From contig JAECYW010000012.1 in assembly GCA_023014335.1 (NCBI GenBank), forward strand, positions 1,612,001 to 1,676,000: 64,000 nt of DNA, read 5' to 3'. Below, piece by piece: positions 1 through 12,162 of the stretch. Made by a program: the position numbers and the translations under genes. How positions within the stretch are numbered: the stretch's first letter is position 1; each line of letters starts with the position of its first letter. The stretch is from Galerina marginata. Lineage: Eukaryota > Basidiomycota > Agaricomycetes > Agaricales > Galerinaceae. The notes under the pieces were generated by a model. The model had not been told where the DNA came from. It did not search any database and saw only the letters and a list, made by a program, of their open reading frames with translations.

Positions 1-3000
1 TGCGCCCTCAAATATATGTTTGATCCATGTGCTGAATCTAATTTTGTCGTCGTAAGCGATTTCTTATCTTATTGCATGTTCGCCTTTTCGTGCTTCCGCG
101 TGCCAGAGGATTTATCCATTGTCGTTCACATCATGAGGTAATACATTTTCCCTTTCTTTTTTTTGTGGGGTCCGGTTTACAATTCGTAATTGACAGATGG
201 CTTGGAGGCTTAGCCCTGATCGGATTCAATCTCTGGGTTAAAACCGAGGCGCACAACGTCGTCAAAGATTATGGATGGTATTGGGGTGATTGCTTCTTTC
301 AACGCGGAGCTTTGGTCTTCGACGGCGTTTTTGAATTGGCACCTCACCCCATGTACTCCGTTGGTGAGTTTGTTTTGAGCCTTGTGGGCGAAAGAAGTCT
401 GACATTCATGTACTTCACGTTATGTGATAGGTTACGCTGGCTATTATGGACTAAGTCTCATCTCCGGCAGTTATGCGGTTCTGTTCGTCAGCCTCGCCGG
501 CCATGCTGCTCAGTTCGCCTTCCTCGTTCTTTTCGAAAACCCACGTAAGCACTTAATTTTTTTAAACATATTGATGCAACCCATTTACGTGTAGATAGAC
601 ATTGAACGACTGTACGGCAAGCGTAAAGCTATCGCAAAACGTACACCCCTTGTCCCAACTAGCTTTCAACATAAAATCAGTAACCCCGAGGCCAGCGGAT
701 CGAGCGACTTACCGTCTGGAAACGGAAAGGATAGTTCCCTGCGTAACTCCTATCCGCCGACTCCAGGCGTTACTGAAGGCGACACGGCCACGGAGACTGA
801 GCTGGAGACAGAGATAGAGATAGATGACGAGATTTCGCCTTCTGCAACGGGATCGAGTAAAATGAAGTTGCCTAGGGCCTCCAGACACCAAGTAACTCTG
901 TCGATGGATAGCACTGTCTCATCCAATGGAGATATAGAAAACAACGGACGTATGAGCCCAAGCCCGAGGAGCAGCACCAACAGCGTCTCCTCGCAAAGGA
1001 GAAAGGTTCTATCGCAGCATGATCTTCTTAACAAATATTTCAGACGCGATGCCGTGGTTTTACGAAATGTTGACCTCCTCAGGTAAGTAGGATACCCAAA
1101 TCAAATGAATAGTGTGGAATTCTGGCTAACTTACGATTTTTCGGGTGATTACAGAGCCACTGACGCCATGCTCGTGTTACTTATCGCCTACGGTCTAGTC
1201 ATCTCCTTCCTACCCGATCTATCTCCCAAGAGCATCCTCGTCCTTCATTTCCTGCATGCTTTGACTTGGTGCCTTGTACATTACTTTGGCCTGGGTCTAC
1301 TTCTGCGCGCTCAGAGCGAGAGCAAGTTTCTCGTTAGGCATTATTTGAAAAATTACCACTATGACTATATTCAGAAGGATGGAGGTCAGAATGCCATTCT
1401 CGAAGCGTTTTCGAACTGGAAGGCCATCTATAATTTGAGCATGTGCATGACTTACGGTCTGTATTCCATTTATGATGTGCGTTCATCGTTACTGAAGTTC
1501 TAGATATAGTTTCCTGCGTGGGCGTCGCTTGGAAGGCATACCATCTTCCTCGGGATTGGACGGTTGGCAACGAGCTCCTTTGCCATACCTTAGGCGCCGT
1601 GCGTGTCGGCACGTTTTTACGTGCACTGCTGGGCTTGCTAACTGACCTGGTAGGTTCTCATCGCCTTGCATGTCTGGGCAACCATGGAATCGTACGAAGT
1701 CTTAGGAATTTTCGGCCAGTATATATTTGTCGACATTGTAATCTAACTAACCGCCATGCTTACAGGTTGGTTCTTCGGTGATTTTTTTATGGAAGAATTT
1801 CCTGCCCACCTTGAGTATACGGGCATATACCGGTTTGTCCTCGTCTTTATCTCTTGGTTTCTATTTAAAATATTTGTTCCAAGATATCTTAATAACCCTG
1901 AGGCCATGGGAGGGGCGGCCTACTTTGGTCTTGCCTCCATCTGTGGGAGCAAACTTGTGCTCTCGCTCGCCGTGATTCGCCATCTCGCAAATTGGTGGTT
2001 CCTCAGCAGCGTGGAGCAGTGCGTTGTTTCTTTCCTGCCTTTCTGACGCAATATTGAAATATCGCCGTCAGTCCACACATGCGCAAGCTCTATGGGGATT
2101 CCCTTCGGAAGGATGCAGGGTTTGTCAAAGTTATGAAAAACGTGGCTAGCAAAAATGCGAAAATCCTCGAGTCTCGTGCGGGAAGGCACGCGCCCGAACT
2201 CAAGCGTGTCGCGCGGGAGGTGATAGGAACGTTTGACAAGGTTTATGAAGAGACGGCGGACGCTGTTGAGGAATTTTTGGCGCGATGTGAGCGTTAAAAC
2301 CTTAAATTCCTTCCCGAGCGCGCGACCCTGACCGTTCTATATTGTAGCTGCGCCAAGGATATCGGAGGTTGTTCAGGACACCAAAGTCCTCCTCCGCCAA
2401 TCTAGGGAGAAACTGGTCATCACGTATGTTGCATTCGGTCTATGTAATTTCTATTTTCACTCTCATAATGCTTATCTAGTCGCGTCGCTAATGATATATC
2501 GTCATATGATACCTCCAAATACCGGATCTCCATTGTGCCGAGCGCTGAGACGGGAAAATTAGCCTTCCACCTAGGAGAACATATCACTATCAAATGGCAA
2601 GCTCCACACAAGCATTCTCGGAAAGACTGGATTGGTTTGTACCGTGTAAGTCGGGTTTATGACCCTTCCGATGCCAATACAGCTCGATTAATCGTTCCCA
2701 TCAGGTTGGTGCAAACAAGTCGAAGCTCGTTACAAGGACTTCGTCGATGGGCATGTGGCTCCCTGTTCACGATGAAGAATGGGACGGCGATGTTCCTGTC
2801 GGTTATGACCGAGCTCCGAGCCCTCATCGTGACGCAGAGAGGGGTACTGTGACGTTCAAGGGCAACTCTCTACCTTGGCTTGTTGGGCGCTATGAGGTAA
2901 GCCCTTCTAAACATAATATCAAAAGCCTTTTCTCTTGACATTGATTCCACGTTGTCAGGTTCGCTATCATCACGATGGAAAGTACAACGTCATGAGCATG

Positions 3001-3460
3001 GACGGTCCGATTGAAATTTACGGCATGCATTTATATCTTGTTACCTTGTCGTGGCAACTGAGATTATCTTTCTGCAGTTGACAAACCGAGAGAGGTCAAT
3101 TTTACGACTATCCGTGAATCCCTCAAGCACATCGTTCCACTGTGCCTGGATGGCGATGCTTCCCTGATACCATTGTCCTGCAAGACACGCAACTACCCCT
3201 TACCGAACGGTTCTGCAACCCTTCACACGTCGGACTCTCCAACGGACTCCGTGACCGTTGAAGGTGGGGAAGATCAAGAAGATCGCGATCCTGATGACTT
3301 CAGTTTCTGGTCAGAGCGACAAGCGAAGCGAATATGCGCTGCTATCAAGCAAATCTTTGACGTCGACTACGCACCTGAGGTTGTCGTGGCCGACGCGAAC
3401 CTGACGACACTTGCCAATCGAATATTGGTGTCGAAGGAAATCCTGTCTTCCGGTCCGTAA
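1..3460 (+). CDS. CHO2: Phosphatidylethanolamine N-methyltransferase, 5'-truncated
   Basis: Catalyses the first SAM-dependent methylation of phosphatidylethanolamine to phosphatidylcholine in the ER membrane. The reading frame is open from base 1 (...[12 protein letters not shown]...), so the N-terminus lies outside the window. Exons join into two PEMT halves. The first carries [19 protein letters not shown] and [20 protein letters not shown] (about 190-540). The second carries [20 protein letters not shown], then [20 protein letters not shown] and the [12 protein letters not shown] motif (about 1150-2040). A long acidic linker separates them, and a C-terminal soluble region ([14 protein letters not shown], about 2500-3460) follows, as in fungal Cho2 rather than the short Opi3. 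At least eight short introns; the boundary before [10 protein letters not shown] uses the second of two nearby AGs. The stop follows [12 protein letters not shown]. The identification rests on family memory of both repeated halves and is strong. Confidence 0.9.
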
Positions 3461-4043
3461 TTCGGATGATGGATTCATTCATTTTCTCAACGCCAAAGGC
3501 TGTTCTGGTCCAATCAACTCGTCTCTACATACTTGTTAAATTTGTTAATTTGCTCATATATTCCGTTTGTAGATGTTGCTTTCGAATTTTTTTGCTTCTT
3601 CCTCCATAAGAATGTTTTTTATGTTCATGTGAACGCCTCTGTTATGAGCGTTTATTGTGAGGTTTCTTCATGCCGTCCATAGTTCAAGGGGAGGTCCAAC
3701 CCATCGATGATCAGTCAGGTTTGTAGTGCACAATGAATTCTGTCTCCTCGTGTGAGTCTTACCTGGTACCAGAGTTCGTCAATTTTGTTGAGATCTGGAA
3801 CTTAAGCCGTGTATTCATCACCCACAATTAAAAACCAAATCTGGTAATTGATTAATACAAGATATCGGAATGAATTCATTTGAGAGTTCCCTTCCATGCC
3901 TGTAGGGAGGTCAACTTGAAGGGATCAACCGCTCTTATTTCAGCGAAGTTCACGGAACGTTTCATGGAAATATTTCATTTTCGCAAAAGACAAGAGGGAT
4001 CAAATACAAGGCGTAAGGATAGCGCAATCAGAATTTATTTAAG
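3461..4043. other. Convergent intergenic region
   Basis: Lies between the 3' ends of CHO2 (+) and the ALKBH6 homologue (-). It is AT-rich after the CHO2 stop, with several TTTGTT/ATATAT tracts suitable for 3' end formation. I see no coding signal; the short open frame near 3880-4125 is antisense to the end of the ALKBH6 gene. Confidence 0.6.
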
Positions 4044-5267
4044 CTATGAACGACGCGAGAAAGAATTGACCATAGATACACGCCTAACATCCCGACAGGT
4101 CAGGCTGTACCGCACCCGCCGCTGAAGTGGGATTCCTTGGTCAATGGACTGTTTCAGCTGAGAGTCCTCCACTTGAGTAATATTCGCAATGCTTACGCCC
4201 GGTAAACCGGGACGAGATGCGATGAGGTCTTCTTCAACGTCCTCAATACTGAAATTCGGTAAGAGGTATTTGAGGCGATACATTCATTAAGACTTACCCA
4301 TGGAGATGCGAAATATACATCGTGCTCGAGGAAATAATAAGACTTCGTGGTTCCAGAAGAACAGATGCGACTGGTATCATATCAATAGTTTTACCATGTC
4401 CGCGAGAAACGGCGTCATCTTCGATTTCTTGTTGGTAACGATAGTAATGAAAAATAGCATGGGAGCCCAAAGATAAAGTGGCGACTACAGGGTGATACCG
4501 AGGACCATCTTCGTGCGGCTACGGAAAAAATTAGAAGGGGTAAACCAGTGGGATTCTCTCAGCCAAACCATGATTCCTTGACCAGGAAGGTACTGCTTCG
4601 ATTAAAGACCGTTTAAATGAAGATAACCTCAGACTCACTTCATTCATGATGACATGGTTCGGTCCATTATGAGGCGAGTCATTGAACACTCCAGTAGCTT
4701 TGATACGAGATACAATGTCTGGACTAGGTGGAAGGGGATGTTGATCGTTATTGAAATTCGGTGATATTAAATTGACCTACAATTTGTCCATGAACGATGG
4801 TAATGGCTGGGATATTAAAGTGCCTTTCGCCGTTATGTCCCCACCTACAGCATCCAAGTGAGAGAAAGGGGTATGATAGCGAACAAGGACAAACCCCATA
4901 TTTGCAGGCTTTATTTTGCGATTTCATTGTAAACGAAAAATAAGCAACTTCGAATATTTGGATTCTGAAAGGGGCGACACGGACCGTCGATTGGCAAGAT
5001 TTTTCCATTGTGGTTGTGGCGAATTGTGAATCTGTTTTGGATGGCAGCAATGAAAACCCTGACTTGGAATTGACCAAGGTAGGGATACCTTCTGGATTAT
5101 GTATTCTTCCTCTTCAGGCTGGGATATTTGAGATGCCACCTGAATTAAAGTCCACATGATGCATTGCGAACGGCACTCACTGTTATGAAATTGGGCAAAT
5201 AGAAGGCGCCTTCATGTCCAGCAATTCGATGCTTGAATAATGAATCAATACTACACTCCGGATCCAT
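4044..5267 (-). CDS. ALKBH6: ALKBH6-type Fe(II)/2-oxoglutarate dioxygenase
   Basis: AlkB-family dioxygenase most like ALKBH6, whose physiological substrate is poorly defined. Nine exons give 258 aa: 5267-5181, 5118-5089, 5031-4985, 4908-4895, 4844-4781, 4723-4639, 4592-4569, 4518-4298, 4248-4044. The length sum is divisible by three. Motifs in order are YLPNFITPEEEEYIIQK, QPQWKNLANRRLQIWGGDI, GPNHVIMNEYLPGQGIMPHE, the Fe ligands H..D in PHEDGP, SLGSHAIFHYY, VLLEPRSLIIS, the distal Fe ligand in HLHG, and RVRYSLTCRDV with the two 2OG-binding arginines. All expected catalytic residues are visible. The fourth exon is only 14 nt and is required to spell RRLQIWGG. The start ATG at 5267 is the only in-frame ATG before the first conserved block. 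Short basic tail after CRDV. Confidence 0.88.
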
Positions 5268-6351
5268 GGATTAGAAACAGAGGAGAACACGACTGATCCC
5301 ATGCAACCAAACAGTTGTCGACTTTCTCTCGGCATCGGGCCGACAGTATGTGACCCTGAGAAGTTTGTTTTGCTCTCCCGCGCAGTTCAACGCATGTTCA
5401 ATTCTCCAACTTCCTTGCAACTCCCCAAGATCTTATCAATGCCTTCGCTGGGGATCAAGCCCTCCTTGTGAGACCAACACACTTGGAATAACATCACACC
5501 TTGTTATTGTTGAGTTTTTCTTCGCTTTCCGTCCCGGCTCGCCGGGAAGAAACACAAATCTCGCCAGCCTTCCACTCAGGCGGAACACACTCGTAGGAGC
5601 GGATTACAGTCTTGACGATCTCATACCCCTATCCAATACGGTTCTCCACTGTAAACGTTTGAGACTCTTTCCCGCCAGTCGCTTTGACATCGGCATGAGA
5701 ACAGCCCTGTTGCTCGAGGGGCTGGTTTTTTCTACAGGTAAGTTCCCTTGTGAAATAGTGAACTCTTTCCTCATGGAGTAGCTGAAAAGCTTTGGGATTC
5801 TCTTCACCCTTTGTTCGCTAAACCGTTTTCAATTATCGATGTCAATTCTCGAAGTCAAGGTCTCCCTGAGCTGTCCTACGCTGGGAATATTCAATAAACG
5901 AAATTGACATCGAAACGTGTTGTTCGTTTGTTAGGGACATCGCATAAAGGTACGCCTTACGCCGTTGTTCAGTACAGTGATATCGGTTCAAGCTCGTCAA
6001 CAGAAGCTCGCAGCTTCTGGTTTGCACGCTTACAAATTTTTATTTCGTCCTCTTCGTCTTTCAGATTAAAACTTGGCTCACAACACTTCCTCGTGGCTGG
6101 AATTAGCATTGGCACAGGGTTCAATCGAAATGATGCAATTTAGACTTCTGAAACCACGCGGAATGGATAGAGCGATGATGTCTTGGACGACCCTGCATGC
6201 ATAGTATCCGCGAGTGGCGAAAGCGTCGCGGAAACCCCCGACACAAGGTTCAAAAAGGGGGTGAAAAAGTTTGAAATCAATAAAACGGAATTATAAAAAG
6301 TAAGTACAGTAATATGCCCGATAACTCTAAGATGCCTCGCTGCACGGCGGA
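5268..6351. other. Spacer with unassigned open frames
   Basis: Upstream of the ALKBH6 homologue and downstream of the Zn2Cys6 gene. On the + strand, 5345-5760 holds possible exons flanked by good splice signals (an acceptor near 5394, donors near 5488 and 5757). No frame combination gave a recognisable protein, and different frames look best on the two sides of the candidate introns. It may be a degraded or very divergent + strand gene. The open frame at 5904-6143 is not convincing. I would not call a gene here without transcript data. Confidence 0.3.
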
Positions 6352-6720
6352 TTATTTGGCTCCTGGCCTATTTACAAGGGAGGAGTTAGAAATATTTTTC
6401 GCTTCAGTTATCTCATTAACATACCCAGAGACAGGAGTATAACTGCATGGGTATCCACGCCTATGACAATTTGCACAGGACGGTCGAATGCCGTCGCATT
6501 TTAGTTTTCGGCCTAAGGGACAATTAGCAAGATCTTTTGTGCCACCACTGGGGCTCTTACCTCGACAAAATTGACATGCCATCGGCGTTCTTTTTGGCGT
6601 TCTTGGTCCATCATATTGCGACACTTCGTATTGCTAACGGACAAAATTAGCCTCAATGAAGGTGAGCAAAAAAACAACTGTACTCACATCTTGAGCAGAA
6701 GTGGTTTGGGGAGACGACAT
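6352..6720 (-). CDS. Small Zn2Cys6 (GAL4-type) DNA-binding protein
   Basis: Predicted nuclear zinc-cluster protein of only 88 aa. Exons are 6720-6688, 6633-6561 and 6512-6352. After splicing, the cluster ACQFCRGRKLKCDG...CANCHRRGYPCSY has the pattern C-x2-C-x6-C-x6-C-x2-C-x6-C, matching fungal binuclear clusters. Upstream is a short polar N-terminus (MSSPQTTSAQD) and a TPKRTPM basic run. Only about 25 residues follow the cluster, with no linker/dimerisation coiled coil and no fungal-specific transcription factor middle domain, so it is far shorter than the family norm. The frame stays open upstream to 6942, so a longer start is possible. The second intron (6560-6513) splits the cluster between Cys2 and Cys3 and is in frame. 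Target genes are unknown. Confidence 0.72.
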
Positions 6721-9700
6721 CGTTGTTGAGAGAATGGACTTCCAGGACAATTTCCTCGCCCTTTTATGCATTTGCGACTCTACCCTAGACTTTGCGCACC
6801 TGAGATCGTTTATTAGTTCATTGTCAGGTGCATGATCCCCGGAAGATCGGCAGGAAAGGGGGGTTATTAAATGCGTGTGGGAGTCCAAACCTTCTTCATA
6901 ACCGTAAAATTCTATACTATCCTTGAATGACCCTGGTCTCATGGAGATTCGGCTTTTTCTTGGTTTGCAGGCTTTATTCGGTGGAGTCGGGCCTCGTGTT
7001 TCAGGACACCAAATCTGAGCAGCCCATATACTGCAGCACCTCCCTCAATCTGGCACACCCTGGCGCCTAACTCCTAGTGACCCGATTCGGCGTCCGAGGG
7101 AGACACCTCGAGCCGACAACCGGGAAAGTCAATACATCGGACATTATATGCGAAGCAAATCCAGGGAATCCCTCGACTTTACGGAGCTTGCTTTGCAAAA
7201 TCTCCTCATCTAAGTCTTTGATTGTTGGAGAACTATGAATGTGGTGCTTCCGTTATCATTAAACGCTACTTAATATTTCCATGGCCACCAAGGACGTTCA
7301 CCTTCAAATTTGGAAAGCGAATTATCTACGATCAAAAGCCGCACGGCCTTGCTTTCTGGCAAGAGCTTCGAGGGTCTCATTGATACCCAACTCTAACCCC
7401 GTCGACTTCGTTTAGAATCGGTGAGTTTCGATAATCTGCAACCTTAAAACCCAAAATTTCATTCAACGGATGCATGCTCGTACCGTCACTTACGACATGA
7501 ATTTTTCCCTGTCCTTAGGATGCTCGCACACATGTCGCTAACGTTTCTGTATTCATGATTAAGCTCCCCATTTTGGTTATCCGCGGTTAGCCGCCAATAT
7601 TGTGCAATTGCCTATCCTACTTAGCGAGGCAACAAGAATCCTCTGGGCGTCGCGATTGGCGAGTACCGATTTTGGCGGCATCGATCCTGCACGACGTTAG
7701 ACGGGTCGATTCTATGTTGTTATTTTGACCCAGCGAGCTCAGAGTTAAATTACATTCTAAATCATTCAAGAATAGAGATTGTGAGACCGATGGCCAACCC
7801 AAGCTAATCACTTTGTATTGGAAATTACTGTTTCCCTTTGGATAACAAGTTCTTGAAAAGCAAGGACTTTCATATTTAGCGCAGCGCCTGAGCGATGTTT
7901 TGCCAGCAAGCCGGCCAAGTGTCGTGACAGATAATCGATGGATTAAAAAAAGGACTATATCAGATCATCGTGGAGATAGGGCACTATCTAGATTAAATAC
8001 AGCCATGGCGTACTACATGGTAATCTTAAATAACGGAAGCCCAGCTACCATTAACATCGAGGCCTTAACCCCTTCTCTTTTCCCATTGCCGTCAAGGATT
8101 GGAAAAACAATTTCAATCGGTGAGTGTTAGAGCTTCACCTGCTTTTACCGTGAAAGATTCATTAAATGAAAAATCCGCGACTTCTTTAATTTGACACCAT
8201 GAAAAAAATGGTGGACGACTAACCGCGGTTAAAGATTCGAGGGTTCGGTACCCTGCGAAGCGCAGTACCCAACGGGTAATAATGGGAAGTGCAGATTATG
8301 TGCATTATATTTGCCTAGTAAAAACGAAGGCTCAGGAATGGATTTAATCATCAAACTCAGTCGAGGAAATAATCAGAATAGGAATCGTACAGTCTGTCTT
8401 GAGGCCTAACAGTGGTACCGAACGCTATGTTGGACTACTTTGCCATGAGGCAGAGTATTGGGGGATGATTAGTGCTGTCAAACCACGACTAAATCTCGAA
8501 ACGCCTGGGCAGTGAAATTCAAACTGCGCAAAGAACGAGGAAAACAGCCAGCTGCAGAAAATGTGTTCGGACTTTTAAGAGGGGGAGTTGGTAACGGAAG
8601 GAAGTTCCCTCCATGCTCCAGTCATTGTCAAGAGCGAAGAGATAGACCTACCGTAAGGCGATAATGTCCGTTTATCCCTTCAGACGCCTGGTCTCGGTCC
8701 AAATTTCAGTGCGCAGATTCAGAATGTTGTGTGGGGGTCGGTAGGGGACGAGATAAATACTGCGGCGTTGTGCTCCCACCCACAAGGCGTAGATAATCGG
8801 GAACTGCGACCTTGGGATGGTCATGCACTACAGATTTCTATGTGTGAGAATGGAGTTCAATGCATGTAAGTGAACCAAGTTCCAACCAATATCCTTGGAG
8901 ACCTAAAACTCAAAATCAAATTCTCAAAGCGAAGGGAAAAGCCGAGAACGGTTGAAATCGACCACTTCGGCAGTAAAGCTGACAGAAACCTGGGATAAAT
9001 AGTTCCATGGCCACCCTGCCTGTTCCCGATGCCTGCTTGACTAGTATTCTGAAACTTAGCGAAGGCTGAGCGAAGGCGGATCGCATGGGAACATGGCTAG
9101 AACCCAGGGGGAAAGTTCCCAAGATATTCCAAAAGCAACAGTAGATCAGGGTTGGAGGACAGAGCAGTCAGTTTACCTAGGCCTGGTGATCGATAACTCC
9201 AAAATGAATCCGACCATGAGTTTAGGCATTGTGTGTTAGCGTTGTGATCTATTTCAGTTGAGAAATACCCACATTTGGAAGGAAAGATGGCGGGCGGATC
9301 GGTTGTCGGTTGTAATAATATTTCTGTGAAGCCTCCAGACGCGATTTGTATGCCGTCCTTAACAATACACACCGAGGTCGATCACATTTCTATGTCACGG
9401 GCCAAGTGATAGTCGGTCGATTAGTACGACTACTACCTCCAGAATAAACAAACTTTCGAGTCTCCCTCTCATGGTCCGGTGATTACTGATTCTAATATAG
9501 CTCCGGTAGGTGTAGCATATACAAAAGAATTTGACTAGCAATACTTACTGTAGTCGCCAGATTAGAAGTCAAAATGCGGGAAGCGGCGGCAGGAGGCGTC
9601 GGAAGATGCGGATAAGGCGTGTGGATGGGTCAACAAAGACGGTGGACCTGGTCCGGGACTGAGAAAGGAACAACAGCCACAGCATCTCGGCCCTTGGTTC

Positions 9701-12162
9701 AGACGGAGATTCGGGTAGGAATTACCCTAATAGGATATCAAACCGGGCCGAAAGGACGAGCACTGTCAACAAAGATTTTTCTCTTGAATTCCAGCAGCGA
9801 CCTCAGTGTGAGGAAATTCGAAGCCTAAGTCGCTGAACAAATAGCCGCAGAATAGATTTAACTGGGAAAATTCCGGGGGAGATTGCTACATTCAAACAAA
9901 GGTCCGTTACAACGCATTGCAGAATGTTGAAGAGCAAATTTGTTTTGATCGCCGTCATAGTATCCATCATCGATTGAAGGGTTTTGTGGCGCTCGATGGC
10001 TCTCCTTTAATTTGGAGGATGCTCGTTTCTTGGGGACCAAATTTCGAGGGTGAAGTTGTTAATTTTCATAGACAGGGATCTGCCGCATGCCTCGGGTTTG
10101 AAGTCGGAACCGAAGACCATCCAGGTAATGGTGCCAATGCAAAAGCGAGGCATGGCTTGGCTCACGCCCCGAATATGCAAGTTGCGAATGCGTGGTCTGG
10201 ATTTCAGTCGAGTTGGATGGAGGATGAGTTATAGATAGGCCCAGATCCCAAAGCATTGATTCGCTACCTAATTTGGCTTCAAAAGGGTTGTCTTTGTCTA
10301 GAGCCGTTCAGGAATCGAGGTCGAAGAGATGATGTCGTTCATGTTGAATGGCTGCTCAGTCGGACGGTAGATCATTTACCCGGCCGTCTTCCCGCTTCGG
10401 CATTCACCCATATTAGATGGTGTCTTATGAACTTAAGACTAGCGCAATTAGCCAACTATGCTTTTAGCTCGTCTACAATATATGTTCCAGGTTTATATCG
10501 CTCAGACACAGATATATGACTCGACACTTTAAGGCCAACGTTGAACCAGCGCGAATGATTATAGTCTCCCATTAAGCCTGGGCCGCCTGCGCAGATCTCG
10601 AAAGCATGGTACATTAATGTTTAACGCCGGCGGATATCAAACCCGACCTCTGGACTTATCAGCAAATTCAAGTTAATATTCTTTACCTTTTGCCCAATTG
10701 AGGGGACCTATGCGATTGATAAATCCATCTGCATTGCCTGCCAGAGACTGTAACCAAACCGGAAAGAAAAGTAAGGGTCTCTGGCTGACACGGCCGTGCT
10801 TAGTCCGATCATTTTATCTAGGAGCAAAAATGCCAAAGGCTGCTTCTATCTCGAATAGGCAATTTTTCTCTGTTGCGCCACAATTTGATTCTGACGTTAT
10901 TTTTGTTTGTGTGATATGCAAATGATGTGGTTCATGTTTCAACAACTTCGGACCAAATTTGTCATTTTCATAGTTATGGAGTCGAAATGTAGAATCGACT
11001 ATAATGTAGAGGCCCTCGACTTACTGCCCCATAATGGTAATGGTAATGATATTAAACTGACTACTTATGTTACATAATATCCCGGTGGAACAACGAAAAA
11101 AATAGAAGAATGTAATAGACGAGTAATAGACAAAGCCCAGAAAAGAAAAACAAACCCTCCGGAACGTCATATTTTTTCGACGAAACCGGTAAAAGATGAG
11201 GAATGGGCGAAAAGCAAAAACTTGGCGATGGCCCGGGATGCTCATTGGCGTAATAATATCATTTGGTGGCTTCCGTTGCGGCGTGGCAGCGAGTCGAAAC
11301 ATGAACCGGACGAGCTTTGAGTAACTTAACTGGAGCGGGGGAGAGCATAGGGCGAAGGAGGAAATGATGCGTCAATTGAATCTTGATGTAACAAATTTAA
11401 ACTTCTGTTTTTGCTCCCCGGGCCGACTTTCGCTCTGGTGTTGACAGACAAGTGACCTTCCTTTCCAGTGGTTTAGGTGGATCACGGCTGGATTTGGTGG
11501 TTTCTCCACATTTCCTGCCATGGAGGACGCTCGAGCTACCAAAAAAGGGTTGTTTGTACAAACACCTAAGTCGGAGCTCAAGCGCTTCGCCAATCGCCGG
11601 TTCGCTAACGGCCCGAGAACCTCGTTGATTCCATCCGCTTCAAATCCGCTTTCGAGGTCTGATTCCTTCATCCAACTTCCACCCTGTGTACTCTACAACA
11701 ACGAAAATGACAAAAATGGCTACCGTTAGTAGTGAAGAACTTTCCTTCAACTCACCAAAACTGTCTGACACTGAAAATGTTGTTGCCCAGGCGCAATTGC
11801 AATGACGACCGATTCAGATTGTTCTGAGGTTCCTCCTGGAACTGCTGGAACTGTAACCGGATAGTATCCAATCGCCCATATTAATGCCTCAAGTTCATAT
11901 ATAACATTACCGATGGGTGTCCTTTTTCGCGATTGCCTGCGACATTGCTGGTGACGTCGAATCTGATCACCACTCGGCGTATTCGCGGACCGGTGTCGGA
12001 CCTGACACAAGGCATGTTGCAGCGCACGCCTCAAACATGCACACAACCCCACAAGGGGGCACTGAGGTTTCTTTCTCCCCACAACCATCTCCATACCCTC
12101 CAATCATTCTGCCCATCTCGCTGTCGCTCTCGACAGTGGAACCTTCTCAACTTTCGTTTAAT
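6721..12162. other. Gene-poor 5.4-kb stretch
   Basis: All open frames here are short (mostly under 110 codons) on both strands, start at arbitrary positions and show no recognisable motif or consistent splice pattern. There is no transposase, reverse transcriptase, long terminal repeat or tRNA that I can see. A short imperfect hairpin lies at 8248-8270. About 11.3-12.1 kb is the upstream region of the phosphotransferase gene; the open frame of that gene extends back to 11917 but has no convincing protein upstream of 12163. Confidence 0.5.

Noticed and set aside
6721..12162. Retrotransposon or LTR remnant in the gene-poor left segment
   Set aside because: I found no reverse transcriptase, integrase or gag-like motif, no pair of long direct repeats and no primer-binding site.
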